A stretch of DNA of 64,000 nucleotides. Source: Bacteriovoracaceae bacterium UBA6261 (GTDB lineage: Bacteria; Bdellovibrionota; Bacteriovoracia; Bacteriovoracales; Bacteriovoracaceae). How positions within the stretch are numbered: the stretch's first letter is position 1; every line of letters begins with the position of its first letter. Shown here piece after piece: positions 8,161 through 17,821 of the stretch. The notes under the pieces were generated by a model. That model had not been told where the DNA came from. It did not search any database and was given only the letters and a program-made list of their open reading frames with translations. Both the position numbers and the translations under genes were made by a program. Where the stretch lies: the NCBI GenBank assembly GCA_002440825.1, contig DJVH01000080.1, forward strand, positions 25,847 through 89,846, in the 5' to 3' direction.

Positions 8161-9105
8161 TTAAGCTGCTTTTTTCCAGGTTTTATTATTTTCCAGATCA
8201 TCCAGGCTGCGGATAAAATGGTTTTTGGTTTTCGTCACAAGAGGAGCAAAAACCGGTTTTAATTCCATTTCATGACCATGCGGAATGAGATCTTCATAAC
8301 GGGCAAAGAGACAAAACTCTTCATCTGCACTTCTCTTTGCGTTGTTCATGTTTCCATAAAAATTCAATATGCGCGATTCAAGCTTGAACAAAGTGAAATC
8401 CTGTTCAAGCAGAGGCTTCTCTTCATCCAGGCGCTTAAAAGCTTCTTCAATGTGCAATTTAGTAATCTTTGAATAGTGTTTAACTGGTATTTTTAATTCA
8501 AGGATCGTTGAATTTTTAATCTTATTGATGAAATTCTTATCTTTGATTTTAAAAATAAATCCAACTTCAGACAACTGATGAATCTGAACTTTGTCACCAT
8601 ATTCTTTTACATCGTTGTCAAATTTCATGACGATGGGAATGTTAGCATTCAGACGAAAAGATCTCAGCGTGTAATGTTCGAGAAGAATTTTTCTCATGAC
8701 AAATTTTGAATAGATATCATTGTCGAGCCATTTCATGGAAGTCAGGGTGTAATAAGGTCCCTGTTCGCTGTCGAATGAAAAAAGGATTTCGTCTTTTCTG
8801 TCGAACCAGGTAAGTCTCAACCGCGAATCCAGATACGATTCATAAAGTGAATACAAATCGCTTTTCATAACTTTGATCTTGTTGCAAAGCCAGACTGGTT
8901 TTGATTTGAGCTCCTGCAGAGTCTGGTTTAGTCTCATCAGGTGAAAATTATTGTTGAAATTTTTGTAATGTTTTCTTTGAGCAAGACAAGTCTGATCCCA
9001 ATTGGCCCAATGAAATGTCAGCTGGCTGGTCAGCATCAGGTGTTCAGATAAATCGCGTGATCCAAGATAGTCTTTTAAAGAGATGTGTTTAAGAGCTGCC
9101 GACAT
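8161..9105 (-). CDS. Hypothetical protein with a PilZ-like segment
   Basis: A 314-residue soluble protein starting at 9105 behind a GGAGG site. No signal peptide or membrane segment is visible. Around residues 150-200 the text LRSFRLNANIPIVM... followed by QLSEVGFIFKI resembles the PilZ layout (an Arg-rich strand, then D/N-x-S-x-x-G), which would bind cyclic di-GMP; the match is partial and the first motif is imperfect. The flanks are helical and charged. It is a single gene, convergent with the exported protein and divergent from an HD-type protein, so a cyclic di-GMP theme is possible but not shown. Confidence 0.5.
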   Translation of the reverse strand: MSAALKHISLKDYLGSRDLSEHLMLTSQLTFHWANWDQTCLAQRKHYKNFNNNFHLMRLNQTLQELKSKPVWLCNKIKVMKSDLYSLYESYLDSRLRLTWFDRKDEILFSFDSEQGPYYTLTSMKWLDNDIYSKFVMRKILLEHYTLRSFRLNANIPIVMKFDNDVKEYGDKVQIHQLSEVGFIFKIKDKNFINKIKNSTILELKIPVKHYSKITKLHIEEAFKRLDEEKPLLEQDFTLFKLESRILNFYGNMNNAKRSADEEFCLFARYEDLIPHGHEMELKPVFAPLVTKTKNHFIRSLDDLENNKTWKKAA

Positions 9106-9312
9106 TAAAAATCCTCCAGTAACTAATCAGACTCAAGTAATCAGTCATTACAATTAAGTTCATTTTAGCCGGCCTCATTTCAATTTGTGGATTATTTGAA
9201 TTTTTTTTGATGTCGCTGAAATCATTCTTTTTTCTGGTCAAGAAATCTTAAAGGCGAATCCTGAATTTTGTGTCTTTTTTGTGGCAGATTCCCGCTCCAC
9301 ATTTCTAAACTC

Positions 9313-9327
9313 TGGTATACTCATAAC
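9313..9327 (+). promoter_or_regulatory. Extended -10 promoter abutting the start codon (leaderless)
   Basis: TGGTATACT (9313-9321) is an extended -10 element (TG-N-TATACT). Only six bases separate it from the ATG at 9328, so the predicted transcript begins at the start codon. No ribosome binding site can be seen. Confidence 0.6.
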
Positions 9328-10335
9328 ATGAAGAATCCGTTTGATATTCTTGAACAAAATTCATTGAACTTTAAGCTCACGCCCATTTCATTCCGTGAGA
9401 TTTTCTTTATTGCTGAATCTCCATGCGATATTTATGCCCAGGTCGACGGTCTTTTTAAAGTGGTCCTTTATAAGAAAGCCGAAATCTCCAATACCGTTTT
9501 GCGCGATTTATTGCAGAAGAAACTCGCAAACCTTTTTGTCATGGAGGACGATCGTCCCTCCCTGCGCTTTGCCCAGCAGGAAAATCTTAGAAACGTGATT
9601 CGATCTCTTTCTATCGGCGATCCTTTGGAAAAAGCAAAGTACGCCACCAACCTTCTCGCTATCAATCTTGGCTATCTTTATGAAGATCCCACTGATGACA
9701 ATCTTTTGAACCTTCAGGTTCAAAGTGCCAAGAACCTTGCCACTTTTCTTTTTAACAAGCCTCAAATCCACGAAGCGCTTTATAAAGAATTTATAAAGCA
9801 AGGCCATCACTATATTTTCGCTCAACCTTTTCTCTCTACGCTCTTTCTTTTGGGGGTAATGAAAAACACCCGTTTGTATATAGATAAAGACATTGAACTG
9901 TTCTTTCTCACCAGCTATTTTAAAGACATTGGTATGTCCGCGATTCCGGTAGAAAAATATAACGATGAGAATTTAAGCGAAGACGACAGAAAACTTTTAG
10001 CGAGTCATCCGCAATTGTCCGTCAATATTTTGCGCGGCCGCGTGCCCCTACCACCAAATCATTTAAAGATTATCGAGAATCATCATATCTATTCAACGCT
10101 CACCAATCAGCTCAACCTCGCTGACAAAGATGATCCCAATGTCGTCTTTGGTTTTGAGACGATGATGATTTCCGTCATGGATACTGTGGCGGCGATGATT
10201 ACGGACCGCCCTTTTAGAAAAGCGGAAAGTTTATACAAGAGTCTCGATTTAATTCGCTTATTGATCGGCGAACAGTACCCGCAGGAGTTCAAGCTGATCG
10301 TTTTTTACTTTAAAAACTTCTTCAAAGGAATGTGA
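9328..10335 (+). CDS. Degenerate HD-GYP-like domain protein
   Basis: A 335-residue cytoplasmic protein. The ATG at 9328 is preferred over the in-frame upstream start at 9268 because an extended -10 box ends six bases before it. The C-terminal half keeps HD-GYP spacing: FFLTSYFKDIGMSAIPV (HD has become KD), SHPQLSVNILRG, and IIENHHIYST where HHExxDGxGYP is expected. The catalytic metal site is therefore incomplete. The N-terminal 130 residues resemble the middle region of the two related proteins at 2022 and 3391 (PCDIYAQVDGLFKV against VYIELTPTKYGKV), so the three look like one lineage. Probably a non-catalytic regulator. Confidence 0.68.
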   Translation: MKNPFDILEQNSLNFKLTPISFREIFFIAESPCDIYAQVDGLFKVVLYKKAEISNTVLRDLLQKKLANLFVMEDDRPSLRFAQQENLRNVIRSLSIGDPLEKAKYATNLLAINLGYLYEDPTDDNLLNLQVQSAKNLATFLFNKPQIHEALYKEFIKQGHHYIFAQPFLSTLFLLGVMKNTRLYIDKDIELFFLTSYFKDIGMSAIPVEKYNDENLSEDDRKLLASHPQLSVNILRGRVPLPPNHLKIIENHHIYSTLTNQLNLADKDDPNVVFGFETMMISVMDTVAAMITDRPFRKAESLYKSLDLIRLLIGEQYPQEFKLIVFYFKNFFKGM

Positions 10336-10455
10336 AAAACTCCTTCCAATTTTCCGACCAAATTCCTTGCACATAAAATTCTTTTCAAACCGTTTTCAGT
10401 CATGAAACACTCTGTAATGAGTTCTTAATGCCAATTAATTCTAGGGAGGGAAATA

Positions 10456-10674
10456 ATGGCGACACCAGAAATTAGTCCGCTTACGGGTATCATTGCCGAA
10501 GATCTAGTCTACGTCGACTTTGGAGAACATGAAGGAAAATCTGTTCTTGAAGTGGCCGACACACTACCTGAGTTTTACGATTTTTTATTAGAGAGCAAAG
10601 AAGGTGGCCGTTGCACTATTCGTCGCTCTAAAGATAAATCGTTTCGCCTTTACGTCTCTCAAACTGCTCACTAA
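10456..10674 (+). CDS. Small conserved-looking protein, DUF3820-like
   Basis: A 72-residue protein with a strong AGGGAGG site before the ATG at 10456. The core VDFGEHEGKSVLEVADT followed by LPEFYDFLLESKEGGR resembles the short DUF3820/exonuclease X C-terminal-like motif (GKYKGKxxxEVxxxxPxYLxWLL). Such modules occur attached to nucleases or alone, with no settled function. It precedes the phosphate uptake block but is separated from it by a hairpin, so it is probably its own unit. Confidence 0.7.
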   Translation: MATPEISPLTGIIAEDLVYVDFGEHEGKSVLEVADTLPEFYDFLLESKEGGRCTIRRSKDKSFRLYVSQTAH

Positions 10675-10695
10675 ACAATAAATTTCAATGTATTA

Positions 10696-10721
10696 GGGAG
10701 AAAAGGTTCGCTTTTTCTCCC
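10696..10721 (+). terminator. Hairpin between the small gene and pstC
   Basis: GGGAGAAAA (10696-10704) pairs with TTTTCTCCC (10713-10721) over an 8-base loop. No T run follows, so it is at best a weak intrinsic terminator; it could be an RNA processing or stability element. Confidence 0.45.
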
Positions 10722-10737
10722 CATTCTTAACCAAATC

Positions 10738-10770
10738 CTGACATTCGTGCCTTTAATTTTTGAGTAAAAT
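10738..10770 (+). promoter_or_regulatory. Possible Pho-box-like promoter of the pst operon
   Basis: CTGACAT (10738-10744) matches six of seven bases of the Pho half-site CTGTCAT; the second half-site, 11 bases on, is poor. A TAAAAT -10 box (10765-10770) follows at Pho-promoter spacing and ends eight bases before the pstC ATG. PhoB control fits the operon content, but the site itself is weak. Confidence 0.3.
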
Positions 10771-10778
10771 TGTCGATT

Positions 10779-11702
10779 ATGTCTTCTATGAAGCTAAAAT
10801 CGAAAACCCAGGACGCTGTCCTTTTTTATACGCTGAGAGTGATTTCACTTTTAGTCATTGCTCTTCTTCTTTTTATCATGTTCGTTCTGACTAAATCTGC
10901 ATGGCCCGCTATTTCCAAGATGGGTTTTAGTTTTATCATTGGACGCGAGTGGAATCCTGTTGAAGATCAATTCGGCGCCCTTCCTTTTATCTTCGGTACA
11001 TTGATTACATCATTCATTGCTCTCATTATTGCTACACCGGTCAGTATCCTCGTTGCTCTTTTTATTTCCGAGTATCTTCCTAAGAACGTTTCACGAATCA
11101 TCGCTCTTCTGGTTGAAATGGTAGCTGCTATTCCCTCCATTGTTTTTGGTCTTTGGGGTATTTTCTTTCTCTCTCCATTGATGAAAGAAACAATTGCTCC
11201 TTTTCTAAAAAAATATTTTTCCTTTATCGGACTTTTTGAAGGTCCGAGTTTCGGTATCGGTATTCTGACTGCCTCGATGGTCCTGGCAGTGATGATTGTT
11301 CCAACCATCTCTTCGATTTGCCGTTCGATCTTCGAATTGATTCCTAAACATCAGAAAGAAGCATCGTATGCTCTAGGCTCGACAAAGTTTGAAATGATTA
11401 AAATGGCCGTCATTGTTCCTTCTCTCTCGGGTATCAGTTCTGCTGTTGTTCTCGGTCTTGGACGAGCCCTCGGCGAAACAATGGCCGTCACCATGCTCAT
11501 TGGAAACTCACCGGTCATTGCCAAATCTTTATTTTCTCCGGCCGCAACAATGGCCTCAGTTATGGCCAATGAATATACAGATGCAAACACGCCCCTGCAT
11601 GTTTCATCTCTTTGTTATCTCGCTCTATTACTTTTCTTCATCACCTTTCTTTCCAACTTACTGGCAAAGAGCATTGTGAAGAATTTTTCCAGATTAAGAT
11701 GA
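10779..11702 (+). CDS. pstC: Phosphate ABC transporter permease PstC
   Basis: Inner-membrane permease of the high-affinity phosphate importer. About 307 residues from the ATG at 10779 with six hydrophobic segments. The family EAA loop is present as YALGSTKFEMIKMAVIVP, followed by ALGETMAVTMLIGN. A TTG at 10770 and an ATG at 10788 are alternative starts; 10779 lies closest to the expected distance from the -10 box. It heads the order pstC-pstA-pstB-phoU-phoB-phoR. The usual first gene, pstS for the periplasmic phosphate-binding protein, is missing here. Confidence 0.93.
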   Translation: MSSMKLKSKTQDAVLFYTLRVISLLVIALLLFIMFVLTKSAWPAISKMGFSFIIGREWNPVEDQFGALPFIFGTLITSFIALIIATPVSILVALFISEYLPKNVSRIIALLVEMVAAIPSIVFGLWGIFFLSPLMKETIAPFLKKYFSFIGLFEGPSFGIGILTASMVLAVMIVPTISSICRSIFELIPKHQKEASYALGSTKFEMIKMAVIVPSLSGISSAVVLGLGRALGETMAVTMLIGNSPVIAKSLFSPAATMASVMANEYTDANTPLHVSSLCYLALLLFFITFLSNLLAKSIVKNFSRLR

Positions 11703-11722
11703 AGCAGAGATAAGGACTAAAA

Positions 11723-12571
11723 GTGAACAATAGACTTTTCAGAAAAATAAAAAATCATCTTTTCTTCGGACTGATCCTTCTCAGTGCCGCATTGGTTTTA
11801 ATTCCCCTCTTTCTTGTGTTGAAATTCGTTTTCGTTCAGGGGTGGAGTTCACTCAGTTTAAGTTTCTTCACCGAAATTCCAAAGCCGGTCGGCGAAGTCG
11901 GCGGAGGTATGAAGCATGCCATTCTGGGGACGATTTATATTGTTCTTCTGGGTGCCTTAATCGCAGTCCCTCTGGGAGTGACTTGTGGCATTTATCTTTC
12001 GGAATTCGGAAAGAGCAAGCTCTCCAAAACTCTCAAACTTACAGTAGACCTGATGAGCGGTATTCCTTCCATTGTTATTGGTATATTTGCGTACCTGATG
12101 GTCGTTGTTCCACTGAAAAGCTTTTCAGCGCTGGCAGGTGGAGTCGCTCTTTCAATCATCATGCTTCCGATCATCATTAAGACTTCTGAAGAAATATTAA
12201 AACTGGTTCCGACACATATCCGCGAAGCGGGACTTGCCCTAGGCCTTCCTCGCTGGAAAGTTATCCTCTTCATTATCTTAAAAGGCTCTGTTTCCAATTT
12301 GCTCACCGGAATTATCCTGGCCATTTCAAGAGCGGCCGGAGAAACTGCTCCACTTCTTTTTACTGCTTTCGGAAACATGTACCTGAGCTATGAAATCAAT
12401 AAACCAATGGCGACGTTGCCGGTTCAAATTTACACCTATGCCATCTCACCTTTTAAAGACTGGCAGAGACAAGCGTGGGCAGGAGCTTTCGTTCTGATGG
12501 TTCTCATTCTCACGTTGAACTTGTTTGCCCGTTACGTCCTCACCAAAATTAAAGACAAAAAAGGAATCTAG
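11723..12571 (+). CDS. pstA: Phosphate ABC transporter permease PstA
   Basis: The second permease subunit, 282 residues with six hydrophobic segments. Family signs are [27 protein letters not shown] and the EAA loop [18 protein letters not shown], then [16 protein letters not shown]. It starts at a GTG (11723) with an AAGGA site, 20 bases after pstC, and pairs with PstC to form the channel for phosphate driven by PstB. Confidence 0.94.
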   Translation: MNNRLFRKIKNHLFFGLILLSAALVLIPLFLVLKFVFVQGWSSLSLSFFTEIPKPVGEVGGGMKHAILGTIYIVLLGALIAVPLGVTCGIYLSEFGKSKLSKTLKLTVDLMSGIPSIVIGIFAYLMVVVPLKSFSALAGGVALSIIMLPIIIKTSEEILKLVPTHIREAGLALGLPRWKVILFIILKGSVSNLLTGIILAISRAAGETAPLLFTAFGNMYLSYEINKPMATLPVQIYTYAISPFKDWQRQAWAGAFVLMVLILTLNLFARYVLTKIKDKKGI

Positions 12572-12575
12572 AAAT

Positions 12576-13349
12576 ATGTCTGAAATTAAAGAAAAAATTA
12601 TTCTTGAAGCAAAAAATGTCGAAGCCTGGTTTGGTGACTTTCAAGCTGTCAAAGGCATCAGCGTCGCTTATGGTGAAAAAACCATCAATGCGATTATCGG
12701 TCCTTCGGGCTGTGGTAAATCAACATACCTGAGAACATTAAACCGCATTCATGAAGAAACTGAAGGTGCTTATGTCAGAGGTGAAGTTCTTCTTGAAGGA
12801 CAAAACATTTACGACAAAAGAATCGACGTTGTCGACGTGAGAAAAAGAATCGGTATGGTCTTTCAAAAGCCCAATCCATTTCCTTCTCTCTCAATATTAG
12901 ACAACGTCGTTGTGGGTCTGCGCCTTCAGGGAATCAACAAGCGTTCCACTTTGATGGAGGTAGCTGAATCCTGTCTGAAAAAAGCTGCCCTGTGGGAAGA
13001 GGTAAAAGATAAACTGAACTCACTCGGGACATCGCTTTCAGGAGGCCAGCAACAAAGGCTATGCATCGCCCGCGCTCTCGCCATTAATCCGCCAGTCCTA
13101 TTAATGGATGAGCCTACCTCAGCACTCGATCCGATTGCGACAGCAAAAATTGAAGAGCTGATGAATGAAATCAAGCGCGACTATACTGTCATCATCGTTA
13201 CACACAACATGCAACAAGCGGCCCGTATTTCAGATTATACTTCGTTTTTTGTTTACGGTAAGATGATAGAACACGGTCTTTCTTCGGACATCTTTACCAA
13301 CCCGAAAGAAAAACAAACTGAAGATTATATTTCCGGAAGATTCGGCTAA
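12576..13349 (+). CDS. pstB: Phosphate import ATP-binding protein PstB
   Basis: The ATPase of the phosphate importer, 257 residues. Walker A is GPSGCGKST, the Q-loop [10 protein letters not shown], the signature [15 protein letters not shown], Walker [13 protein letters not shown] and the switch His in [10 protein letters not shown]. The frame opens upstream at 12525 within pstA, but the ATG at 12576, four bases after the pstA stop and behind AAGGAA, gives the normal length. PstB also couples transport to PhoU and the sensor kinase. Confidence 0.96.
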   Translation: MSEIKEKIILEAKNVEAWFGDFQAVKGISVAYGEKTINAIIGPSGCGKSTYLRTLNRIHEETEGAYVRGEVLLEGQNIYDKRIDVVDVRKRIGMVFQKPNPFPSLSILDNVVVGLRLQGINKRSTLMEVAESCLKKAALWEEVKDKLNSLGTSLSGGQQQRLCIARALAINPPVLLMDEPTSALDPIATAKIEELMNEIKRDYTVIIVTHNMQQAARISDYTSFFVYGKMIEHGLSSDIFTNPKEKQTEDYISGRFG

Positions 13350-13364
13350 TACCAAAGGATTAAA

Positions 13365-14000
13365 ATGGATATTTCAACTAAAGATCTTCGCGATCATATT
13401 TTAAAAATGGCAAGCCTCGTGGAAGCGTCGCTATCGGCTGCACTCAATCTTGATAAAACTCTTGAAGATGTTTTGGAGCTTGAGCGCAAGGTTAACGAAT
13501 TTCACATGATGATTGACGACGCCTGTTTCAAATACATTGCGTTGAAAGGTCCCGCGGCCAAAGATTTGAGAACTGTTCTTGCTGTTATGAAGATCAATGC
13601 GGAACTTGAACGCATCGGTGATCAGTCGCTGAAGATCAAGAGACAACATCTGTCTCTCGGCAGAGAAATTCTGCAATTAAAGAATATGGCCCTTGAAACA
13701 AATATCATGGTCAAGAATGCTCTCGATTCTTTTGTCCGCAGCAATATCAAACTGGCCACTGATGTGATTGAATACGATCAGGAAATCAATGCACTCAACA
13801 GAGACATTGTGAAAAACCACGTCGGTCAGATCAAGAATAATGAAATTGGATTTGATGAGGGCTACACCATCATCAAAATTTCTAAAAACCTTGAGCGCAT
13901 CGGCGATCACGCAAAAAACATTGCAGAAGACGTCATCTTTCTTGAATCCGGCTCAGACATCCGTCACAATCCGGAATTCAAAACAGGTAAGAAAGACTAG
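13365..14000 (+). CDS. phoU: Phosphate signalling protein PhoU
   Basis: A 211-residue, all-helical protein with two PhoU repeats, each holding the metal-binding E-R-I-G-D type motif: ELERIGDQSLKI and KNLERIGDHAKNIAEDV. PhoU links the Pst transporter to the PhoR kinase and keeps the Pho response off when phosphate is plentiful. It lies 15 bases after pstB with an AAAGGA site and directly before the response regulator. Confidence 0.95.
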   Translation: MDISTKDLRDHILKMASLVEASLSAALNLDKTLEDVLELERKVNEFHMMIDDACFKYIALKGPAAKDLRTVLAVMKINAELERIGDQSLKIKRQHLSLGREILQLKNMALETNIMVKNALDSFVRSNIKLATDVIEYDQEINALNRDIVKNHVGQIKNNEIGFDEGYTIIKISKNLERIGDHAKNIAEDVIFLESGSDIRHNPEFKTGKKD

Positions 14001-14009
14001 GACAAAGTT

Positions 14010-14717
14010 ATGGATAACGGAACAATTGTCATCATTGAAGATGAAAAAGAAATCAGCGATTTAATCCAGACCCAGGTTTCCAACTTTGGTCTCACTCAGG
14101 TCGCGATTTATGATGGAAAAAAAGCACTGGATTATATCCAAAGTGAGGAGGCAAAAAAAATCCAGCTTTTCATTCTGGATAGAATGCTTCCTTCTGTGAA
14201 TGGTCTGGAGATCTGCAAATTCATCCGGCACTATAATCAAACCAGAACAATTCCGATCCTGATGCTCACTGCCTTAAGTACTCCTGAACAAATTGTCGAG
14301 GGACTTGATGCCGGCGCAGACGATTATATGACGAAACCTTTTGATCATAACATTCTTCAGGCCAGAGTTCGTTCTTTGCTCAGACGAAGACAAATTACTC
14401 AGGAACCTGAACAGGACAAAAAACTGCTTCGCCATAAAGACATGAGAATTGATACCGATCAATGTAAGGCCTGGATCGGCGAAGAATTGCTGGAGCTGAC
14501 ACTTTCTGAATACAAAATTCTTTGCTGCTTTCTTCTTTCTCCGGGAAAAGTTCTCACAAGAAATCAGCTGGTCGAGTTTATTCAGGACGGTCCGGTTCAC
14601 GTCACGGACAGAACTATTGACACTCATATTTTCGGTCTTCGTAAAAAACTTGGCGAATACGCTGCTATGATTGAAACGATCCGCGGTGTAGGTTACAGAG
14701 TGATCGGTCATGATTGA
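14010..14717 (+). CDS. phoB: PhoB-like response regulator (OmpR family)
   Basis: A 235-residue receiver plus winged-helix regulator. The receiver has the acidic pocket E10-D11, phospho-acceptor Asp57 in FILDRMLPS, Thr88 in MLTA and Lys110 in MTKPFD. The C-terminal DNA-binding domain holds LTLSEYKILCCFLLSPGKVL and the recognition region VTDRTIDTHIFGLRKKLG. From its place after phoU and before the kinase it is the phosphate regulator, expected to bind Pho boxes. Confidence 0.92.
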   Translation: MDNGTIVIIEDEKEISDLIQTQVSNFGLTQVAIYDGKKALDYIQSEEAKKIQLFILDRMLPSVNGLEICKFIRHYNQTRTIPILMLTALSTPEQIVEGLDAGADDYMTKPFDHNILQARVRSLLRRRQITQEPEQDKKLLRHKDMRIDTDQCKAWIGEELLELTLSEYKILCCFLLSPGKVLTRNQLVEFIQDGPVHVTDRTIDTHIFGLRKKLGEYAAMIETIRGVGYRVIGHD

Positions 14718-16032
14718 AATACGATATAAGCGAATTCTCTTTTTGCAGACAATCTTTTTGATTGTCCTTGCCTATATTTCCTACCTGGCCTTTAAAAACA
14801 ATTACGGCCCGCTAAAGACAATTTTCCTCTGGTCAGGATCTATTATTCTCAACCTGATCTTTATCCGCCACTATGCTCTTCCCTCGGCCAGTCTTCTTCA
14901 AAAAATCACGGAAGCGGATTTGAAGGATGATTTATCCTGGGAAGAAATTGAAGAAACCATTGATAAAAAAGATTCAGCTCTTCTAAGACAAAGAGAAGAA
15001 TTTGAACTTGAGAATATGAAATACAAACTTTTGCTGGATTCGCTGGAAGATCCTGTTTGTATTCTCAACAAACATCTGATGATTATTTATGCCAATCAGT
15101 CCTTTACTGGTCTCTTTGGTCTGTACGATAAAACATTGCCGCTTCCACTGCTGGAAATAACCCGCAATTTCGAATTTCAGCAATTCATAGAAGATGCCAT
15201 GAAATCGAAAGGCACTTCTCGAAAAGCCTATTTTTCATTTAATCAATTGCAGGATTCGCATAAAACATACTTTGATCTTAAGGCCTTTCCTGTCGACAAC
15301 AGCAACAATTACCTGTGCCTTCTTCACGATGTGACGGAAAGAAAAATGGCCGATCAAATTCGCGAAGATTTTGTGGCCAATTTTTCTCACGAAGTGCGGA
15401 CTCCTTTAACCATTCTCAACGGACAAATGCAAAACTTGAAAATGGAGCTTGAAAAAGACAGGCTTCTTGAGAAATACTCCTCTCCTATTCAGAAAATTGA
15501 AAACAACTCAAGACGTTTGATCAATCTCTTTAACGATTTGCTCAGACTTTCTTCAGTGGAAACGAAAAAAGAAATTAAAAAGGAAATGATTAACATAGAA
15601 CAGATGTTTGAGTTTCTCACCCAGGATCTTCTTATCAATTATCCTGAGAAAAAAATCAACTTTGAGTTTGATTTAAAACAAAAAGAAATCTTTGCAGACT
15701 ATCAGCTTTTTGAACAAGTAATGATTAACCTGATCGACAATGCCCTCAAATATTCCAACGATCCAGGCTTGATCAAAATCACCTCTGTGCGCGATCAATC
15801 CGGGGATCATCTTTCCATCTGCAACAGCGGTCCTGCCATCCCTGAAGAGCAGTTGCACAGGATTTTCGAACGCTTTTATCGGGGAGATTCTTCGCGGTCA
15901 AAAGATATTGAAGGAACAGGTCTTGGACTTTCTATCGTGAAGCATATTATGCAGAAGCACGACGGAAAAATCCGCGTTCACAGCCGCAGCGACAGCGGGA
16001 CAACATTTACCCTGACTTTTCCTTTTAATTAA
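14710..16032 (+). CDS. phoR: PhoR-like membrane histidine kinase
   Basis: A 440-residue sensor kinase overlapping phoB by eight bases. Two N-terminal membrane segments (about 10-28 and 36-54) have almost no periplasmic loop between them, as in PhoR. A PAS domain follows (about 105-210), then the phospho-acceptor helix NFSHEVRTPLTIL (His227), the N box NLIDNALKYSN, and G boxes FERFYRGDSSRS and GTGLGLSIVKHI. The short loop fits sensing through the Pst transporter and PhoU rather than direct phosphate binding. The 3' end overlaps a convergent gene by eight bases. Confidence 0.92.
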   Translation: MIEIRYKRILFLQTIFLIVLAYISYLAFKNNYGPLKTIFLWSGSIILNLIFIRHYALPSASLLQKITEADLKDDLSWEEIEETIDKKDSALLRQREEFELENMKYKLLLDSLEDPVCILNKHLMIIYANQSFTGLFGLYDKTLPLPLLEITRNFEFQQFIEDAMKSKGTSRKAYFSFNQLQDSHKTYFDLKAFPVDNSNNYLCLLHDVTERKMADQIREDFVANFSHEVRTPLTILNGQMQNLKMELEKDRLLEKYSSPIQKIENNSRRLINLFNDLLRLSSVETKKEIKKEMINIEQMFEFLTQDLLINYPEKKINFEFDLKQKEIFADYQLFEQVMINLIDNALKYSNDPGLIKITSVRDQSGDHLSICNSGPAIPEEQLHRIFERFYRGDSSRSKDIEGTGLGLSIVKHIMQKHDGKIRVHSRSDSGTTFTLTFPFN

Positions 16033-16813
16033 TGCCTTTGATGGCCGGGAATCCGAGTGATGACAAATATCCCAGAGATATTTGCGAAAATTCTTTGAAG
16101 ATTGATGAGCCTTCCTGCAGCCCCTGGAAAAAATACTTCGGTGAAATTTCTGCACCATTAGAGGAATGAATGTAATTGAATGTCTTGGCAGTATCTGATT
16201 CTTCCATTACTTGAACCGTCAGATACGATTGAGGATTGGACATCCCCTTATAGAAATAAATATAGCTTCTCGTTGCTTCGAGCTCTTTGTAAATTGTCTG
16301 AATGGAAATGTTAATGCCTAAGAAACCAAACGAGAGGTAATCTTTAATCCCTGTTTTCTCAATTTTGGTCATGAGAGGAACAATTCCAATTTCATAATTA
16401 CTTTGAATTTTTTTAAAATTCATTGTCAGCAAATCATTATCTGTTGTCGGCGTTTGCTCCAGTCCGGTTTTTTTCAAATAAAAATCAAAACTGGATGCAT
16501 TGGGCAGTATGTACTGAACGTATTCCTGCAAATCACCATTGATCACCGTGCGGGTAATTCTCGCATTCAGACCCAGTATTTTTTTGCCGGAATCATCCTG
16601 GAATTCAATCTGATAATTGCCATTGCCGTTGTTAAAGACCACAGATTTTGAAAGAAAAGTAAAAAAATAAAGATTAAGACCTTGAAGAGACGTGTTTTGA
16701 TAATCGCGCAGGCCTGGGTATTTTTCTGCAAAGACGCTGTCATCGACAGCAAAACTGTTCATTGAAACAAGAAAAGAGGCAAAAAAAGAAAAAATCAACA
16801 ACAGCGCTTTCAT
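16025..16813 (-). CDS. Exported hypothetical protein, 262 residues
   Basis: The last gene of a three-gene minus-strand unit. Residues 1-22 look like a Sec signal peptide (ending NSFAVDD). The mature part is mixed beta/helix with no Cys and no recognised domain. The ATG follows the upstream stop directly (TAA ATG), so it is coupled to the 335-residue protein. Its 3' end overlaps phoR by eight bases on the other strand. Confidence 0.65.
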   Translation of the reverse strand: MKALLLIFSFFASFLVSMNSFAVDDSVFAEKYPGLRDYQNTSLQGLNLYFFTFLSKSVVFNNGNGNYQIEFQDDSGKKILGLNARITRTVINGDLQEYVQYILPNASSFDFYLKKTGLEQTPTTDNDLLTMNFKKIQSNYEIGIVPLMTKIEKTGIKDYLSFGFLGINISIQTIYKELEATRSYIYFYKGMSNPQSYLTVQVMEESDTAKTFNYIHSSNGAEISPKYFFQGLQEGSSIFKEFSQISLGYLSSLGFPAIKGIN

Positions 16814-17821
16814 TTATTTCTTCTTCGGACGATTGTCGATAATTTGTCCGATCTCTGCAGCGTTGATGAGTTCTTGAATTAAAATTTTCACCAGGGCTAT
16901 ATCTGTATTGGCCAGCAAACGGTTTTGAGCAAGGCGGAGTTCGTCGATAAAACGCTGGGCCTGATTGCCAGACTTGGTTGCATCTGTCTTCGGGAAATAA
17001 TAGGTATGATATTCCATGATATCTCCCACAGTTGAAATAGTGGAATCCATCACTGTTTTATTAAACGTGCTGACAAAGCTGGAAAGTGAAATCAGGTTGC
17101 CATCATTATTAAAGTAGTTCACATCTCCGTCTTTTTTAGCATAGACAGTGAGATTGAAAGGGTCCATTTTTGTCTTCATTCCCCAGCGACTGTACTTTCT
17201 GGTGTAAACAGCTTCATAGCCATAGAAAGTCAAAACAGCTCTGGTGGCTTCAGCAGAGTATCTATAATTCACAGTCAAAAATTTCTGTTCAATGAATTTA
17301 AATTGCACCGACTGAGCGCCTGGAGTTTTCTCTGCAATAACGCTGAAAATCTCGTCGCCTTCACCATTAGAAATTTTATAAATTCGCTTGGTCTCATTTT
17401 CTCCAAGCTCAATGGCCCGTTTGCCTTTGATGATATCTTTGAAATTCATTGGCGCGAGATTGTCGCCCTCTGTGACAACATCTTCTACCAGTGAAATTTG
17501 ATTGTTGCAGCCAGTATAGGTAACTTGTTCCAGTAACTGTTTACCCTTGAGTGAATAAGTGTATTGAATCGTAGCGAGGCGCTCCCCCGCTTCATGTTTG
17601 ACTTCATTGCAATTCATGGAGTCGCTGTTTGTGAAAACGAGAGTGTTTTCTCTGATGGTGGAAATATAGTTTTTCCCGAGGTCGACGATCTTCGTGACGA
17701 TTTGAGTCCGGAATTCTGAAACGAGATCGTCAGCTCCTGGCACTGATGCAGGCAATGGAATCGTTTCCGCCCCCGCAGAAGTTACCAGTAAGAATAAGAG
17801 CGAAGCTGTTAAAATCTTCAT
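16814..17821 (-). CDS. Exported hypothetical protein, 335 residues
   Basis: The middle gene of the three-gene unit. The signal peptide is MKILTASLLFLLVTSAGA, cut before ETIPL. The mature protein is beta-rich with two Cys (SDSMNCNEV and YTGCNNQ), a possible disulphide, and a basic tail (NRPKKK). The ATG shares its A with the TAA stop of the upstream gene, so translation is coupled. No family is recognised. Tight packing suggests it works with the upstream secretin-like protein. Confidence 0.65.
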   Translation of the reverse strand: MKILTASLLFLLVTSAGAETIPLPASVPGADDLVSEFRTQIVTKIVDLGKNYISTIRENTLVFTNSDSMNCNEVKHEAGERLATIQYTYSLKGKQLLEQVTYTGCNNQISLVEDVVTEGDNLAPMNFKDIIKGKRAIELGENETKRIYKISNGEGDEIFSVIAEKTPGAQSVQFKFIEQKFLTVNYRYSAEATRAVLTFYGYEAVYTRKYSRWGMKTKMDPFNLTVYAKKDGDVNYFNNDGNLISLSSFVSTFNKTVMDSTISTVGDIMEYHTYYFPKTDATKSGNQAQRFIDELRLAQNRLLANTDIALVKILIQELINAAEIGQIIDNRPKKK

